Shown here: piece after piece, positions 17,727 through 30,384 of the stretch | Layout: the number at the start of each line of letters is the position of its first letter | Numbering within the stretch: position 1 is the first letter of the stretch | Source: Gordionus sp. m RMFG-2023 | Taxonomy: Eukaryota > Nematomorpha > Gordioida > Chordodea > Parachordodidae | Length of the DNA: 64,000 nt | NCBI RefSeq assembly: GCF_954871325.1 | Contig: NC_088778.1 | Location: 32,314,730-32,378,729 of the forward strand | Direction of reading: 5' to 3' | The notes under the pieces: generated by a model | Databases searched by the model: none | Told to the model about the DNA's origin: nothing | Seen by the model: the letters and a program-made list of their open reading frames with translations, nothing else | Translations under genes and position numbers: made by a program

Positions 17727-20249
17727 GTACATATTTTAAAATAAGTTTTCTGTTAACAGGATTCCAAAATTAATTATTTTAAAAGCTAAACCTTATTCTC
17801 TGCAATATTATGGTAAATCTAACACAATTTATATATGGTGAATTGTATGACAAATCAACAAAAAATAACACGATTTTCAAACCGAGCCCTTCAATTTTTC
17901 CAAAAATTAAGAAGATAATAAAAAATCTAGCCTTCAACCCCAAACCGGTTGAGATTTGGGGATGTAAATGTCGCAAAAAATGAGGAATTTTGGGCAATAT
18001 GCTATTCCTCTTCAGATATAATTAAGTTAGAATTGTCATGTACATTACTTTATATTGTATTCTATTTCTGGATTTTAACATTAGAAATGATTTTACAATA
18101 TTTAGCATTATACATTTTCAAAGGTCCATCTATTATATTATAAAATTTGACATTTACACAATATCTCTACCTCTGCTTGGGTTGGGAAGCTAAAATATTA
18201 ATTATTTCTTAGTTATAGCATATATAACCTTTAATAAAAATTTTAGAAAAATCTGAGGGCATCGGTTGATTTCTCTTGGAATTCATCATATATTCATAAT
18301 ATCGAAAAATTTAAAATGAGATATATATGTGTTAGGGAAAAACATTTCCTATTTTAATTTTATCATTTTTCTTAAGAAGCATGTATTTAGGAAGGTTCAT
18401 ACATTACAATGATTTACTCTTGGCTAGGGTTGAAAATTCGTCAAATCAAAAATTTTAAATTGATAAAGGTGCCTTAATATTTTAGCCAGAACATTGCCTA
18501 AATCTAAAAAAATTTTTAAATAGATATCTAACCCTCTGTCTCATATATGACCAAAATCTTCAGGAACATCAAAATCCTGAATCTTCAGAAATCTCCCTTT
18601 TGACTTAATTAGAATAGATATATATATATATATTTGCCTCGTGTATATAGGAAAATTAATGTTAAAGGGTATTTTAAGAAATAGTTGTAATTTTGAAAAA
18701 AGAAGAAAAATAATAAATTTTTGTTATCATAAAATGACATTCATCCCTGATCTTTATCTTAAATGCTACCGAGATTGTGTATTTATGGTCTTTGACCTAA
18801 AGGTTTGAAAAGAGATTTAGTCTCTCTTTTAAAAGAGCAGGAGTTGGCTAAATGTTTGATTATTTTACCTCTTCTTGTTGAACATTTAAAGCTTTTTTTA
18901 GCACTTTCTAATATTTGGTGGCTTCCATTAATTTCGTTTTTCTGACCATTTCATTATTATATAAGATATAATTATCTTGTAATACAAATTTTGTATTTTA
19001 AAATTTTAGTTTTATAATCGCTACCTACTCGATTCAATTTATTAAATTTTGATTCAAAAAAAAAGCTTAAATTTAAAGAGATCTACATCCCAAATTATTT
19101 ATACTTATTACATTAATATTATATAGGAATAAATATAAACTAGAAGGAAGAAAAATTTAATTTGATACACTATTTTATATTTAATGTGAATTAATTTTGG
19201 GGTTTTTCGATTATCTTTGTTAATATAACATATATTTTTTTAAAATATTTTATTTTATAATTGGTTATTCCTGGGTTTCGTATTTTATTGGATTTAATAA
19301 ATTTAAATGAAATTGATCATTTTATACATTCATGCTATGATTTATAGTAATTAGAATACACCAAATTTGGAGAGGGGATTTAAAATAAAAAATTCGTGAA
19401 TTTTTTACAAATTTAATTTAATCTACATATTGATAAATTGATATAACACGAGACACAATTTAACGCCTGACATTGAGCTGAATTTTATTTAAATGCATAA
19501 ATGAAAAATAAAAAAATGAATATAAGGAAGAATAATATATTGTAAATCATAGCGTATCATATATTAAACGCTTATAAAATATTCATACATGGGAGTCAGC
19601 TATAGAAACATTTTTTGGTTTGTACTTCAATTAAATGACGTTAATGTGCCACAAAATTGTGCTGCAGCTATACTATGTATTTAGACCTTTAATTAATGAA
19701 TAGTTAATGTTGATGTTTTACATATATCATTGTGGTAATTCTAGAAAGATACAAACAGATATATTAGGTGAAAGTAAAATTATTCAAGGCTGGCTTAGAG
19801 TAAGCCCATTTATATTAAAAACGAACATAAAAGGAAAAGTAATTAAACTACATGATAAAAAAAATATATAATATTTTTAATAGGATTTATTCGTATTTTT
19901 ATGGTTAAATTTAACATTAAAAATTATAAAATATTTAAATTATTAACAATTAACAAAAGCTAGGTAACAGAATATATATTTTGGTAATCCTTCGCTATTT
20001 CCTATCATCACCACACATCTCCAACATAGGGTTTTTAACACTCATTCTCTTACTAAAATAATTAATTTAATTCATTTAATATCCCATGCAATTTTTAATA
20101 ATTTATTCATGACAGGAAGAGTCTTATTTTAAATAATACGTAAAATTGACATTTTATTGTGAATTCTTAAATTATATTGATAATCTATCAAAAATAATTT
20201 ATTATTGTTATCTAATGTTATTAATTTAAAAAATAACTATACAAGAAAC
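17727..20249. other. AT-rich stretch with one MITE fragment
   Basis: 18455-18590 is a partial copy (M5) of the palindromic MITE family (TTTTAGCCAGAACATTGCC, CATATATGACCAAAATCTTC). Opposing open frames near 17780-18140 show no domain or splice logic. Otherwise nothing seen. Confidence 0.5.
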
Positions 20250-21770
20250 CCTATGAATTAGTTTTTTTCTCTTTAGTTTTCATCTCTTCTAGTAGTAAGC
20301 ACCTTCATCATCTCTCTCCACATTATGTTATTAATAGTATCTCTTTATCTAATTTATACTTCTACACATTGGCTCTAACCTTATCCATTGAAGTTTTGGC
20401 CTTCCTCTTTTACGTTTGCTCATCACTTCCAAACTCTCAACCTTATTTCCTATGTAGTTCATAGGCCTTATCATTGTGTGCCCATACCACCTTCGTCTGT
20501 TCACCATTATTAGTCTTAATGGACTACCTTTAAACTTAGTATTCTTGTATTTCGCACCTTATCCTTTCTTGTTACCCCAGCAATCATCCTCAGCATTCTC
20601 ATCTTCTAAACTTCTCTCGTCTGATTCTTTGATTGGCCATGTTTCCTATGGAACTATAAATTTGTAAGAATCTTAGCACTCCAGATAAAGATATCCACTT
20701 TAACCACCTTTGATTAATTTTACTCTTTATCTCTTTCTCTAATGTGCCTTTGTATAGTGGACCAAATATTTGCACCTTTCAATGGCCGTTATCTGCTATT
20801 CATTTATATCATTGCTCTCTGTGTCATCTCCTCCTATCACCATATACTCCTTCTTTTCACTATTTACTTTTATTCTAGGATATTTATCCAACTCACTAAT
20901 CTTTCTTTCATTTCATCCTTGGATTCGGCAAGTATCATAATATCATCTGCAAATATCATATTCTACGGGACTGTTTATGATATAGACATGCTAATACATC
21001 TATTATGTTATGAAGAGAAGTGGGCTGATAGCCGACCCTTTATGAACTCTCTCGGCTATCGTGAAGCCTGTTGAAGTACCAGTGTTGACCATTGTTGTAT
21101 GGCACATATACATATTCTGTATTATTCTTATATATTTTACGGTAACTTTTTTGTGGCGTAGCGCCCATTAGATACGTTTTATTGGGATTCTATCGAAGGC
21201 CTTTTCTAGATCAAGTAAAACAATTTGTAGCTTATTGTTCTTTTCTTTGTATTTTTTCAATTGCCTAATTGCGTGGATTGCATCAGTTGTTGATCTTCCA
21301 GGCATAAAGCCAAACCGAGTCTCTCCTATTTTGATTATGTCTCTTAACCTTCTTTCTATTATTTTATTGAAGAGTTTAAGACAGTGTGATATTAGTTCTG
21401 CCCCTGTAATTTTGACAATTGTGTGGATCCCCTTTATTTTTGAAGATAGCAACTATAGCTCTGCCTCCATTTTTGAGGAATCTCTTCATTTCCCAGTATT
21501 TTATCGTACAGATTTGTGAGGAGATGTATTCCATCATCTCAGTGCTTTAAGGCTCTCTATTGGAAATAACATCTGGATCCCTAACTTTGTTGTTTTTCAT
21601 ATGCTTGAGGCATGAGGTAATTTCTTCTGTCAGTGGTTGTATAAGGTTTTGACATGGGGAGTATTCATCTAGAAGTAGTATGTGGGGATTAAAGTTGAGA
21701 AGCTTATAAAAATATTCTTTCCTTCTATTCATTATTTCTTTTTTCTTTATTATCAATTTCCCAACTTTTT
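20250..21770 (-). mobile_element. RTE-type LINE, 3' half with reverse transcriptase, broken
   Basis: Reading the minus strand from 21756 down: a pre-RT segment (WKEYF-like, then LTEEITSCLKHMKNNKV), then at 21452-21168 the RT core with FGFMPGRSTTDAIHAIRQL and LLDLEKAFDRIP, then WALRHKKVTVKYIRIIQNMY near 21150-21090, the catalytic FADDIMILAESKDEM near 20955-20905, and a C-terminal RRWYGHTMIRP...KRKRGRPKTSMD near 20500-20390. This order and these motifs are those of RTE-class LINEs. The copy has several stops and frame changes, for example between the DLEKAFDRIP and WALRHKK segments. The 5' half is missing. Confidence 0.9.
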
Positions 21771-22334
21771 TTGATTACTTTCGGAGCTCCGTTTATTTTT
21801 GAAATTTAATTTTTATATATGGCAAAAATATATTTAAATTTTGATTATTATAATAATAATATAAATCATTTAATTTTTCATTATATATTTGGTCATTGCT
21901 AGTAAACACAAGCCCATTAAAAGAAAAAAATATCCTGTATAATTTTTTTTTAAATATAACAGCATTTTCACCTTGTTTTTCCGACAAATATTTTCTTATA
22001 TTGTCTTTTAAATGACGCGTTCATATTAAAGGAGTATTAAATTTAAATATTTCCCGAATAGGTCTTACTATAGCCTTTTCTTGGTCACTACCTAATATGA
22101 TATTTTTAATATATATTTTATTTTTTAAAATGCAGAATGTAAATGAGAAAAAAAAATGTATGATAGGTGGTCAATATCAGAATCTCCGTGCAAATATATT
22201 GGTCCTATAAAAATATTTGGGGATTGTTTAAAATTTATTATGGAATTTTGAAAATATTATGAAATTTTAATTAAATTTTGATATTTGTATTTACAATTAT
22301 TTAAATATCTTAATATATGATTTTAAACAATACA

Positions 22335-22460
22335 ATGAACCCAATGGAACCCGGGTAAAAATAAACTTCTCTTCTCCGGTTCGGTTCAGGGTTTTAAATT
22401 TTTTAAACAGGGTCGGTTTATCGTTTAAATTTTTCAATAACCAGCGTTTTCTTCTCCGGA
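22335..22460. mobile_element. Possible hAT terminal fragment
   Basis: GGAACCCGGGTAAAAATAAAC, then CTTCTCCGGTTCGGTTCAGGG and a second CTTCTCCGG word. Resembles the GGTTCGGTTC-rich ends of the hAT elements at 47-49 kb. No partner end or target duplication found. Confidence 0.35.
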
Positions 22461-22559
22461 ATGAATGTAAAAAATTATGAGTAAATTTTATTTTATAAAT
22501 GTATTGAAGCTATAAATATCTGAAACAGAATCCGTATAATAGTTTATTCAGCAAGATAC

Positions 22560-22916
22560 TAGTGAGTCAACAAAATTTACTTTCCACTAACGGCCTTGGT
22601 CTGTTTAAGATAATATTTACGAATATCTTATACACTACCAAATTTAATAAAATTTTCTTCCAGTCTTTAAGAAATTTAGGGTTCTTTGTTTTCGAGAAGT
22701 TGATCAGGATAGCTTGGGAGGAGGATCTCCGGGAAATAACATTGGATCCGCCTGTACTCGCTATATATCTTATCCTGACCGCAAGTCTTATGATTTTAGT
22801 TATTTTTATAATACTTACTATTTCACTTTTGATAGGGAGGAACAGTCTCAATGTTTATACTTAATACAGTGGAAGAAGGTTGCATACATGACGTGGATTG
22901 GGTCACGTTACTAAGT
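22560..22916 (+). CDS. Unrecognised coding-like island
   Basis: A locally GC-richer stretch in which several frames stay open. The best-looking frame runs to a TAA at 22912-22914 and includes GGGSPGNNIGSACTRY, YPDRKSYDFSYFYNTYYFTF and WKKVAYMTWIGSRY. Tyrosine- and aromatic-rich, no family recognised. It lies just outside the inverted-repeat arm at 22945. It could be an exon of a host gene or a fragment of a transposon protein. I cannot decide. Confidence 0.35.
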
Positions 22917-23214
22917 GGGTGTGTAGTATTTAGAATTTATCTCATCAAAATAAAATTTATTAAACACATTAATTATTTTTATATTTTTGTTAAAAATAAA
23001 TAATATAGACGCCATCAAGCGGATAGAATATTATTTTTTTTACATTTATAAATAAAAAAAAGATTACGAAGCTAAAATATCTAATAGATAATTTTTTTAC
23101 CTGTCCAAACATTTATTATATTTATAAAAACTAATAATCCTCAATTAATATTAAGAAATTGTAGTATCACTTAGAATATGATCGGAAATATAATATATAA
23201 ATAAATTATTATTT

Positions 23215-23480
23215 ATAGCCGGGCGATGTTTAATAATAAATTTGTGTGGTTAGCCGAGCGACATTTCTCAGCCGAGCGATATTTAATAATAAATGATTTA
23301 TTGTGTGGTTAGCCGTGCGACATTTATCAGCTCAGCGATATTTAGTAAAAAATGATTTATTGCGTGGTTAGCGGAGCGACATTTATCAGCCCAGCGATAT
23401 TTAGTAATAAATGATTTATTCTGTGGTTAGCCGAGCGACATTTCTCAGCCGAGCCTAATTTTCAGCCGAGCGATAAATAG
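23215..23480. repeat. 59-bp tandem repeat, about 4.5 copies
   Basis: Unit: GTGGTTAGCCGAGCGACATT, then TCTCAGCCGAGCGATATTTA, then ATAATAAATGATTTATTGT. Degenerate related copies occur beyond the right arm at 26695-26825 (GGTTAGCCGCTCAG, GATATTTAGTAATAAATAAT) and one at 26345-26375. Confidence 0.9.
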
Positions 23481-24899
23481 ACCCACCGATAATAATCAAA
23501 ATTATATTTTTTTATGTATTTATTTTATATTGGCAATTTATTTTTTTTAAGCTTTTAATATTTTTATTTTTGTATTTTTTTTTTTAAAAAATGTAAAAAA
23601 ATAATAATTAATTACAAATACGATTAATATTAAATTAAAAATATGTATTAAAAAAATTAGGATATATTAAAAAATATATAATCTATAAAAAAAATTATTA
23701 AAATGAACTTTAATAAAAAGGTATTAATACCACAGCATATACATATAATATCGATATTTTCTTCATTAAAACTAATTATTAATTAAATGAAATTTTTAAT
23801 TTTTATCATTATGTTTTTCTTTAAAAATTTAAATTACACTGTATTACTATTAAGGATAATTATTGCGGTACACAGGTAATATTTTCTACAGGTTTATAAG
23901 ATATGAATTAGAATAATACAATAACTATATATTTTAGTTAACTTTAATGCGATATCCAACTTTTTACCTTTTCAATCAACATTTCAACTCCTCTGAGAAT
24001 TCCTTAGAATATACATAATTTTTTTTTAGATCCTAACATTATTAAGTTTACTCCTCCCCCGCTCCCTACCCTTTATAACATAAACCCATACAGAGTAATG
24101 ATTAATTTTAAAACTAAAAAAATCATGCTTATGCACTTAAAAATAATATAAATAGTTAAAATTTCTGAGCGATTTATTATTTCTAATAAATTCAAATTTT
24201 TACTTAGATTGTTTTTTGGGATTTCTTTAAATAGTTTTAATTCTGTGTAATTATGGTGAAAAAAAATTATAATAAGTATGATTGAGGTGAGAATAGATTG
24301 AAATAGAAAGAACTGAAAAATAATAATCAGAATATATATAAACATATGAATAAAATAATTTTACTATCAATTTATTACATTATCCAACATAATTATTAGA
24401 TATAAAATTAAAAAACAAAGGGTTAAAGCGAAAATAAAAATTAAATAAGAATTCTTGGTATAATTCACAAAATTTCAATTGTATATCTTTTCTTTAATAA
24501 TCATTTACAAAGTCTGTAATATTAAATAATATTGTAATATTTCTTCTAATTTGAATAAGACATATTTCGTTTTCATCTAATTACAACAACAAAAATAATA
24601 TATGTTGATGCATAAATATTGGCTTAAAATTTCAGAATTACTGATTGCCAAAGTTTGGCAAATTTCGTGTATAAGGTTATGTCTTAATATATGATTCAGA
24701 TTCCTATTAAATTTTTTAAAAATAATAACTAATATTTTATATCTGAGTAAACAGAAAAGATAAAAAGATATCTATAAAGATCATAAAATAATAAGATTCA
24801 AAATATTTTGAATTGGGGAAATCCCTTATTTCACTTATCTTAACAGTAATTTTATAGTTTTTATTAAGCTACTTTGTTTTTGGTAGTGACTGCCAAAAC

Positions 24900-25513
24900 C
24901 AGTGTTGTGCATTTGACCGGTCAAATATGGTCAAATTCAAATAAATATTTTTTTCTCATATTTAACATCATTTTTCTTTAATATTTTTTAATTTACGGTT
25001 GTCGAAATCTTCAATCATTTTCTGTTTTAGTAAGACTATTAACGCAAATCGACCTTATTCTTTCTGAAGAAGTCGTCGAATTAGAAATTTTTAGTAAAAT
25101 TCCACTTCTCATAATAAACATGGTGGTCAACTTGAGGTTGGAATCTAATTGCTTCTTATGGAAGTTACTGCTCTCCCAATAATTTTTTATTAAACATGCT
25201 GTTTTACTTCTGAAATTTATGATATCATTAAAATATTTTGATCATCACCGCTTTGTATGCCTAATTTTTGTGTTATTTCAAATACTTCATTATATTCACT
25301 ATTAGTAAAATGTTCCTCATAATATTAGGTACTCAATAAAGAAGCGGCATTGTGATCACATATATTTATATCATTTCTCCTCTTTTTCAAGCATATATTT
25401 ATCATTAGATTTTTTAGAATATTTTATCGTATTTGAACAAGTCAAATATTCCTCCGTTAAATTTACAGGATAAATGACTGATGTCCTGTCAATTTACCGA
25501 CTTGCCAACCCTG
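24900..25513. mobile_element. hAT element, 614 bp, 8-bp target duplication
   Basis: Left end CAGTGTTGTGCATTTGACC, right end mirrored as CAGGGTTGGCAAGTCGG. The flanks GCCAAAAC (24892-24899) and GCAAAAAC (25514-25521) are an 8-bp duplication with one mismatch. The minus strand near 25040-25180 keeps a weak trace of the hAT C-terminal dimerisation motif (TTSSERIRSI, where SSERxFS is usual). The rest of the transposase is gone. Confidence 0.82.
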
Positions 25514-25904
25514 GCAAAAACTGATTGATGAATTTATAAATATTATGTCATCACACAATAAATATTAAAGCAACCCAGATATCAATTTCGCCAGTAAGGA
25601 TAAGATTTAACTAATAAACTCAATGATTAATTTATAGATAAAGATGAGTTCCTTTCATAAGATTCTTATAAAATCAGAACTTCGAAAAAGAGGATAAGAT
25701 AGGATTACAAAAAAATATATTCCAATAATAAATTGAATTAACCAGATCTAGTTTCATTATTATTTTATAAATTTATAAAGGTTAAAAGAAAATTATAACC
25801 TCCATCATTGAATCAATCTTGCACATATTTTTTTTTTAAATATTATTCAATTAATATAATTATAAAAATAAAAGTTTCAAACTAAATTAGTTATTATTAG
25901 TAAT

Positions 25905-26215
25905 AATCGCGATATTAAATTCGCTGTAATATCTTCGCGATGTCACTATATTTACTTCTTGGGTATCACGATAATAACTTCTTTATAAAATTCGATTATT
26001 GATACGCGATAAAAGTTTCGCGGTAATGTATTCTCTGTAAAGGTTTCGCCATAGGAGTTTCGCTATAAAAAATTCGTGCTATTTGTTTCGGTATTGTCTT
26101 CTCGGAATAGTATTAGCTAATGTGGATACGTGATAAAAGTTTCTCTATAAAATCCATTCGCTATAAACGACTTTCGCGATAGAAGGGTTTTAGAAGTTCT
26201 TCGCGATAGATTGAC
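25905..26215. repeat. Degenerate short tandem repeat with TTCGCGATA words
   Basis: Words such as TTCGCGATA, TTCGCTATAAA, GATAAAAGTTTCGCGG and AGTTTCGCTAT recur roughly every 15-20 bp. Rich in CG dinucleotides against a CG-poor background. Confidence 0.7.
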
Positions 26216-26894
26216 ATGGAACTATAATATAAAAATAAAAATGTAATTAAAATTTATCAAATCATTGAATTTTTTCCTCGATCTCGATGATAATACCTTT
26301 TAAGAACATAAAAGAGCTATTAACATTAAAATATAAATCATTTAACACTAAATATCGCTCGGCTAAAACTACCCCTTTATTTATGTATTACATTTCCAAT
26401 CATATTTCAGTGTGCTTTCACTTTCCCTAATATTACTAATTAGTTTTTTTAAATAAAATAAATGCTTGGACAGGTCTAAAAAATTATCACGTAGATATTT
26501 TAGCTTCAATACCTTTATAAAATTAAATTTACTCATAATTTGTTTATCTGTAAATGTCAAGAAATAATTTTATATCCGCTAGATAACGTCTTTAAATTTT
26601 TAATTTTTTATTATAAATATAAAATAATATTTTTGAAAGCGTTTAATAAATTTTGCCATATTCTATCATGATGACACTAAAATATTTACGATCTTTTTAT
26701 AGTGAGAGATATTTAGTAATAAATAATTTATTATGTAATTAGCCGAGAGTTATTTAATAATTAATGGTTTATTATGGGTTAGCCGCTCAGCATAGCAGAG
26801 CCATATTTAGTAATAATTTACTTCTTTTTCGCTAAATTTTAATATTTTTTTAAAATATATTAAATAAGTACCATATACACAAATTAATTACCCT

Positions 26895-26918
26895 TCAACC
26901 CCGTCAATCTTGACGGGT
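26895..26918. other. Perfect small hairpin
   Basis: AACCCCGTCAA and TTGACGGGTT flank a 2-nt loop, giving a near-perfect stem of about 10 bp in an otherwise AT-rich region. Function unknown. Confidence 0.5.
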
Positions 26919-27383
26919 TATTAACTAGTATATTTATATTATATATAAAGAAAATAAAAAATTTTAAATTTTGGGTTGAATTTTATATGATATATTTAGA
27001 TATATGTGGAAAAATAATCTCTAGATATGGCGCAAGACCTTAAATCTAACCCTTTCATTTTTGTTTTCGAATCCCATACAATTGTTTATAATCATTTTTA
27101 AATTAAAAAGCATTAACTAATATAAGTTTAAAAACTTTATAAATTATTTAACCATGAAAAAAGATCTTTACAAATACTCTAATAAACTTTTAAATAAATT
27201 AATACATATGTGAAATATATATTTTTTTTCAATTTAAAACTCAATATATTTTTGTCATATTCTAAAATTTATGCAAATTACACAATCCAGTAATTGTTTA
27301 GACTTTAGATGACAAAATTGTAGATAATATTAACGAATGTCATAAATTTATACATTAAATTTTATGTTCCCTCAATGAGAATA

Positions 27384-27602
27384 TCATCTGTATTTATTCA
27401 TTATCATAGCGCTTATAACAGGTAACTGATTTCTGGTCCAACCATTTAAAATATTTGTGTCAGCTATTGTAGGCCACCATGTAATATTGCCAAAAATATC
27501 TTTCTGGCTATCACTAGCTAAACTCCAGTTTCTTTTCAGCTCCCTTCCTAACATAACTGTATAACTCAAGCAAGTTCGAACATTACTACCTCGATACCAT
27601 TT
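27384..27602 (-). CDS. Unrecognised 72-residue exon-like frame
   Basis: Reads from an acceptor TTAATCAG at 27603 to a TGA at 27384-27386. Motifs in order: KWYRGSNVRTCLSYTVMLGR, ELKRNWSLASDSQKDIFGN, ITWWPTIADTNILNGWTRNQ, LPVISAMIMNKYR. The amino-acid composition (Trp, Gly, Asp, balanced charge) is unlike random AT-rich translation. I see no family. A terminal host exon or a fragment of one is likely. No upstream exon was found. Confidence 0.5.
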   Translation of the reverse strand, partial: KWYRGSNVRTCLSYTVMLGRELKRNWSLASDSQKDIFGNITWWPTIADTNILNGWTRNQLPVISAMIMNKYR

Positions 27603-28047
27603 CTGATTAAGTCATCGTATTTAATTTATTATAATGGTAATATTGATCTGGCCAAAACCGACAAAATATTTTTTACCAAATCCAATGTTGTAATTACTAT
27701 AGTGAATATTGCTCTGGTATTAATAGAATGTGTATGAACTAGAGGTGTGGGTGTGAGAACTTATGAAGCTTAAGTAATAGGTTGACTACATATTAGAGAG
27801 TGAATTTTTTTAATGATTTGTCTTTGAAATAATTTAAAGCTTGGTACATTTGAATAGGTTGCACTGTTGGAACATTCTAAGTGAGTGAATCTAGATTGTT
27901 GAGATAGTAAATAATCTTTAATAAGGATTTAGATGGACAAATTTCTCCTTTGGTATGCGAGAGTGTATAGTAAAAGATTTTAAAAAATATGCATCCATGA
28001 AACTGATGAATTAAGGAACAATTAATTTGGCTTGGTCGTTTGACAAG

Positions 28048-28242
28048 CAGTGGCGTCACTAGCCCAAAAAACTACAGTGGGGCTCAAATTTTTTTTGCTA
28101 TTAATTTTGAAAATGACCTTTCTTTAGTTAATAAATTTAAAATGTCCATTCATTTAAGTATTTTTAAAAAATATCAAGATTTTCAGGGAGGCTCAATTTT
28201 TTAGGAGACTTGAACCCCTATGCCCTACTTCCAGTGAGACTG
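28048..28242. mobile_element. Small hAT-type MITE, 195 bp
   Basis: Starts CAGTGGCGTCACTAGCCC, a common hAT-style end, and ends CTACTTCCAGTGAGACTG. The flanks TTGACAAG (28040-28047) and TTGACTGG (28243-28250) form an 8-bp duplication with two mismatches. The copy is old. Confidence 0.6.
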
Positions 28243-28250
28243 TTGACTGG

Positions 28251-29990
28251 CAGTGTGTGAACCTGAAAAGCTAGATAGTGCATAATAAACCCTATTAAAT
28301 TTGATCAGGAATTCAGAAAAAATTTTGTTTTTTAATGAATAAAACAATAAATAAAAAATTCATGACACCAAAATCATAGGAATAAAACTGAAATGGAGGC
28401 GTTTCAATTTTCTAATTTTGAAATACATATTACCAATTAAAGACAGTTTAGTGGATATTAGAGACGTGATGAGATTATACATTCATTTTTTTAATATTTA
28501 TTTATTATTTTTATTCAAATATAACTATTTCACTTTTAAAAAGTTATACATATTTATCTGAACAGAAACATTCTATATTTAAAAAAATATATTGGATATA
28601 CTAAAAAATTATTTCTAAAAAAAAGACAAGCGTTTATAGTAAATGAGTTATATTCAAGAGGTTCGTTATAACGCAACGTTATTTCTAAAATTAAACCAAT
28701 AAATAGGTTTAAATTTATAAATGGAGCGTTGTGATGAAAACGCTATGATAATATTTGAAAAATATAGGCGAAACGATTATAAAAATAATACTATAATTGA
28801 TAATGCAGGGGATGTTGAAAATTTTTTAAGAATTCCCACAAATGTAGGAATATTAAAATCAATGAAAAGGTCAATGGCAATATTAGATTGCATAACACGT
28901 TGGTCCTCAATTTGTATGATGCTATAACGATTGTTAAGTTTGAAAGATTTCTGTAAAGATTTTATTTTAGGAGTATATGATATCATTTTGGAGGGAGATT
29001 GGTGCCAAATAAAGGTCCTTACTAGTGTATTAATTCCTTTAAAAATAACAATTAAGATTACAAACAGAACAATTAGGTTTATCTGATTTTGGCACATATG
29101 GATTAGATGCCGATTAGATTTAGAAAGATTTTCTAGTCCTTTTTTATACGAATTATTATAAAAATAAGAAAACATGAAAATTCGAGATCAACAATATTTA
29201 CAAAATAGTGTACGCTTCTCTAAATTTAGACCCTCGATATCAAGTTTTTGAGTATTGAGCATAAACAAATGGCTAAACCCCATCTTAAGGATTTATGGCA
29301 TACGCAAAACTCCATTATTTACAATATATTGGAGGCTACGACAATAATAGCTACTGGTTGTAGTAATATTTATGATATTGATAGCAACATTGATGATCTT
29401 AAAATTTTAATTTTAGATAGAGAAAAAAATGCAAATTATTATCATAAAGAAAAAAGGATCAAAAATTACCTATTACATCCTTAATAGAAAAGTTATATCA
29501 GAAGTTAAGAGAATAAATAAGGATAAAAATATTTTAAAATTCTGAGAAGAAAATTCTTCAATTATATTCAAAATTATATATCTTGTATAGAATCGTCATG
29601 CGGCCACGCAAATACATAATTTTTGTATATTATAAAGATAACTATCTATTTTAGGTAAGTGCAGAACGTGGGTTTTCATCTTTGTGAAATATACGTTGTC
29701 TAATTTACGTGGATATCTCAAGGCTGATATTTTACGAGATATTATGATTGTGCGATTGAATAAAACATTTAAAATGTAAATTATTTTATTTTTAAATTTT
29801 TTATTTGTAAATTATAAATTTGTAAATTATAAATGTGTATAATATAATTGATGTATAATAATAAATGAATAATAAAAAGTCTTATTTTGGGTCAATTTTT
29901 TTTGTTCCCTGAACCTGGACCCTTTAAAATTTTATTACTGTACCCGAACCTGGGACCTAAATCCTTTTTTTCGAAGGGTTCACATCCCTG
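28251..29990 (+). mobile_element. hAT transposon, about 1.7 kb, decayed transposase
   Basis: The right end is mirrored as CAGGGATGTGAACCCTTCG (ends 29990). The left end is probably CAGTGTGTGAACCTGAAAAG at 28251. Transposase pieces on the + strand: 28721-28927 with LDCITRWSSICMML (compare DCCTRWNSIYLML in the hAT at 47-49 kb), 29248-29484, and near 29655-29770 the C-terminal SAERGFSSL, ILRDIMIVRLN. At least three frame breaks and an early stop after SICMML. No matching 8-bp duplication is visible, so the left boundary is uncertain. Confidence 0.7.
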
Positions 29991-30384
29991 ATATATTCTA
30001 TATTTGTCTGCAAGAAAAGTAATCAATAATTCAAATTTATTATTAAAAAATAGAATAATTAACTAAAGTTTAGAAAAGGAAACATTTCAAAAATACTTAT
30101 AAATATCATAATAAGGTACTATTTTCAGTTAAACTGATTCCCGAAAATAAATAATCCGAAATAAAATTTTCCTATAGATGAAAAACCTCGTGGGAAAAAA
30201 AATCACCATTCAAAAAATTCCAAATCAAATTGTATTAAACCATTTTTTAAATGATCCTTACCCTATCTATAGCTTGGCGGCCCATAATCCTAGCCCAGTT
30301 CAAGAGATTAGATTCTCAGTCTAACATCTAAAATTCTACTGCACTTAAAAAATGATAATTTTAGTAACATCAATATTATATTTA

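Larger units (their letters stand above)
22945..26660. mobile_element. 3.7-kb segment bounded by inverted arms of about 300 bp
   Basis: 22945-23235 and 26345-26660 are imperfect inverted copies. The reverse strand of the left arm reads GTTTGGACAGG, GATATTTTAGCTTCG, ATCCGCTTGATGGCGTCT and GTGTTTAATAAATTTT. The right arm reads GCTTGGACAGG, GATATTTTAGCTTCA, ATCCGCTAGATAACGTCT and GCGTTTAATAAATTTT. Inside are a 59-bp tandem repeat, a hAT remnant and a degenerate CG-containing repeat. This is either a large-TIR element or an inverted pair of one repeat. No transposase was recognised apart from the nested hAT. Confidence 0.65.

Noticed and set aside
17779-18143. Two opposing frames of 64-72 residues
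   Set aside because: They overlap head to head, with no domain, in an AT-rich stretch. At most one could be real and neither is supported.
23200-23480. Possible CRISPR array
   Set aside because: The 59-bp units are directly adjacent tandem copies with no unique spacers, in eukaryotic DNA.
28777-29175. 132-residue minus-strand frame
   Set aside because: Antisense shadow of the decayed hAT transposase on the + strand.
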